Shown: positions 63,006 through 64,000 of the stretch, piece by piece
Numbering within the stretch: the stretch's first letter is position 1
Layout of the letters: each line of letters starts with the position of its first letter
Assembly (NCBI RefSeq): GCF_001424125.1
Contig: NZ_LMQI01000005.1
Location: forward strand, 186,001 to 250,000
Reading direction: 5' to 3'
DNA: 64,000 nt
DNA from: Cellulomonas sp. Leaf395
GTDB taxonomy: Bacteria; Actinomycetota; Actinomycetes; Actinomycetales; Cellulomonadaceae
The notes under the pieces: model-generated
What the model was told of the DNA's origin: nothing
What the model saw: only the letters and a program-made list of their open reading frames with translations
Databases searched by the model: none
Translations under genes and position numbers: made by a program

Positions 63006-63232
63006 GGGCGCGCCGACAGGTGCGCTCAGTGCGGGCGCGTCACCAGCAGTCCCTGTGCTGTCGTCGGACTGGCCAAGCGCTTCCCTGCGGCCGAGTGGCG
63101 CTTCGCGCCGGTTCGCGTGGTCGTCTCGGAGGACGCGTCACCAACAGTCCCTGTTCTTGTGGTCGGACTGAGCCTCCGCTCCGCTCCGCGCGAGTGACGC
63201 TCCGCGCCCCTCACGCTCCGCTGCGCTCCGGC
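63006..63232. repeat. Intergenic region with two direct repeats, each a hairpin
   Basis: This 227-base gap has no gene. Units at 63037-63071 and 63135-63170 begin GCGTCACCARCAGTCCCTGT and end GTCGGACTG; they differ at a few positions and by one base in length. In each, CAGTCC pairs with GGACTG. The right end (63171-63235) is a run of CTCCGC/CGCTCC-like short repeats on a GC-biased background. The units may terminate the convergent trpD and RAM genes or be a dispersed element. Confidence 0.6.
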
Positions 63233-63526
63233 TCAGTCCTCCAGCCCGAGGGCGAATGCTTGTTCCAGGTCGTGCTGGGAGTACGTGCGGAACGCGATGT
63301 AGGTCTGGGTGCGGAGGACGCCGTCGACCTTGCTCACCTTGTCCGCGATGACGTCCGCGAGGTCGTCGTGCTCGCGCACGCGGACCATAGCGATCAGGTC
63401 GACCTCTCCGGTCACGGAGTAGACCTCGCTGACGCCGGGCAGGTCCGCGATCGCGGCGGCGACCTCCGGGATCTTCGCGGCGTCCGAGTCGATGAGCACG
63501 ATGGCGGTCAGCATGCTCGTCATCAT
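63233..63526 (-). CDS. Lrp/AsnC-type ligand-binding (RAM) domain protein
   Basis: A 97-residue stand-alone RAM domain: LTAIVLIDSDAAKIPEVAAAIADLPGVSEVYSVTGEVDLIAMVRVREHDDLADVI, cited here by its parts, and the terminal TQTYIAFRTYSQHDLE. There is no helix-turn-helix. Such proteins bind amino acids and may act by pairing with a full Lrp regulator. ATG 63526 overlaps the upstream stop (ATGATG); ATG 63514 would give the more usual MLTAIV start. Confidence 0.85.
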   Translation of the reverse strand: MMTSMLTAIVLIDSDAAKIPEVAAAIADLPGVSEVYSVTGEVDLIAMVRVREHDDLADVIADKVSKVDGVLRTQTYIAFRTYSQHDLEQAFALGLED

Positions 63527-64000
63527 GCCGTGCGAGGCGGGCGGGCGCTGATCGGGATGACCCGCGCGTCGTCCAGGTCGAGCGTCACCGGCCGCGCCTC
63601 GGTGATGTCGAGCTCGCGCTCCCCAGGAACGCCGTCGGACGCCGGCACCAGCTGGACGACGCGGCCGTCCGCGTCGGTGGCGAGACGCGGACGGACCAGG
63701 GTGCCGACTGCCGTGGCGGGGTCGCCCAGCGCCTCGGCGGACCGCACTGGGCACGCCCAGGGCGTCTCGACGGCGACCAGCCGCACTCCAGGCTTCTCGA
63801 GCCACGCGAGGATCAGGTCGGTCTCCTCCGGGTGCGCCGCGGTCGCGGGCGCCACGGCGGGCTCGACCTGCTCGCCGGTGGCCTGCAGCGTGGCGATCGT
63901 CGGGCGGGGATCGGTGCGACGGTCGACGCGCGCAGTGCCCGCGAGGCGCCCGTGCCGCACGAGCACGATCTCCCACCCGCCGTCGTCGCTCCGTCGCGCG
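63523..64000 (-). CDS. DEDD exonuclease/UvrC-like nuclease protein, C-terminal part
   Basis: The frame is open to the window edge, so the gene starts beyond it; about 158 C-terminal residues are visible. The segment WEIVLVRHGRLAGTARVDRR, then AAHPEETDLILAWLEKPGVRLV, resembles the C-terminal domain of the actinobacterial epsilon-exonuclease plus GIY-YIG proteins (Rv2191 type), which lie next to trpD in mycobacteria. The catalytic domains are outside the window, so the assignment rests on this tail and on gene order. It overlaps the RAM gene. Confidence 0.6.
   Translation of the reverse strand, partial: ARRSDDGGWEIVLVRHGRLAGTARVDRRTDPRPTIATLQATGEQVEPAVAPATAAHPEETDLILAWLEKPGVRLVAVETPWACPVRSAEALGDPATAVGTLVRPRLATDADGRVVQLVPASDGVPGERELDITEARPVTLDLDDARVIPISARPPRTA

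Noticed and set aside
63171-63235. CRISPR-like or tandem-repeat array
   Set aside because: The CTCCGC/GCTCCG runs are short, irregular and without spacers of constant size.

Overview
The window comes from a very GC-rich actinobacterium. Gene content, the many leaderless genes with TANNNT -10 boxes, and the secreted pectate lyase suggest a Cellulomonas-like member of the Micrococcales (inference; no 16S gene or marker is in view). No rRNA, tRNA, insertion sequence, prophage or CRISPR array was recognised. Most of the window is core chromosome. From memory, the gene order (glnE, glnA, RDD, DUF4191, lipA, lipB, TIGR01777, sucB, pepA, glycerate kinase, erpA, ctaC, qcrBAC-ctaE, trpD) is that of the Mycobacterium tuberculosis Rv2191-Rv2221 interval, with insertions.

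Layout. 1-8 kb: end of glnE, an AI-2E-type permease, two membrane proteins, a secreted PL1 pectate lyase with a LacI-type operator, and a NUDIX hydrolase. 8-14 kb: a lipoprotein, a small membrane protein, a 617-aa orphan of beta-sandwich type, and, divergent from it, a translationally coupled pair of a CYTH protein and a CYTH-Ppx/GppA fusion. 14-22 kb: an accessory block read on the minus strand. It holds five genes with overlapping ends (GAF-GAF hybrid histidine kinase, receiver, receiver-cyclase, PGM1-like ATP-grasp peptide ligase, gamma-glutamylcyclotransferase-like protein). A valyl-tRNA synthetase lacking its CP1 editing domain follows, behind a leader peptide that ends in Val-Val-Val-Pro and a strong hairpin. 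This block sits between glnE and glnA, which are adjacent in mycobacteria.

22-38 kb: glnA behind a four-half-site GlnR box; lipA and lipB, each with a DtxR/IdeR-like box over a leaderless promoter; a MarR/MMPL efflux pair around an 18-bp palindromic operator; an oxidoreductase; a pseudokinase; the sucB-lpd pair of 2-oxoacid dehydrogenase genes; pepA. LipA/LipB make the lipoyl groups carried by SucB. 38-50 kb: pyrD with small partners, a MocR (YczR-like) regulator divergent from a YczE-like membrane protein, an aldo/keto reductase, an M20 dipeptidase, an operon starting with nadA, and glycerate kinase.

50-64 kb: erpA-type Fe-S carrier, a TusA protein overlapping a cysteine-desulfurase homologue that has lost its PLP lysine, then the aerobic respiratory chain (ctaC-ctaD-ctaF on one strand, ctaE-qcrC-qcrA-qcrB on the other, sodA between them), a degenerate receiver coupled to trpD, an Lrp-type RAM protein and the end of a DEDD exonuclease gene.

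The most interesting items are the Val leader with the editing-less ValRS and its peptide-ligase signalling neighbours, and the TusA/degenerate-desulfurase pair. Both are read from sequence alone and need searches to establish novelty.
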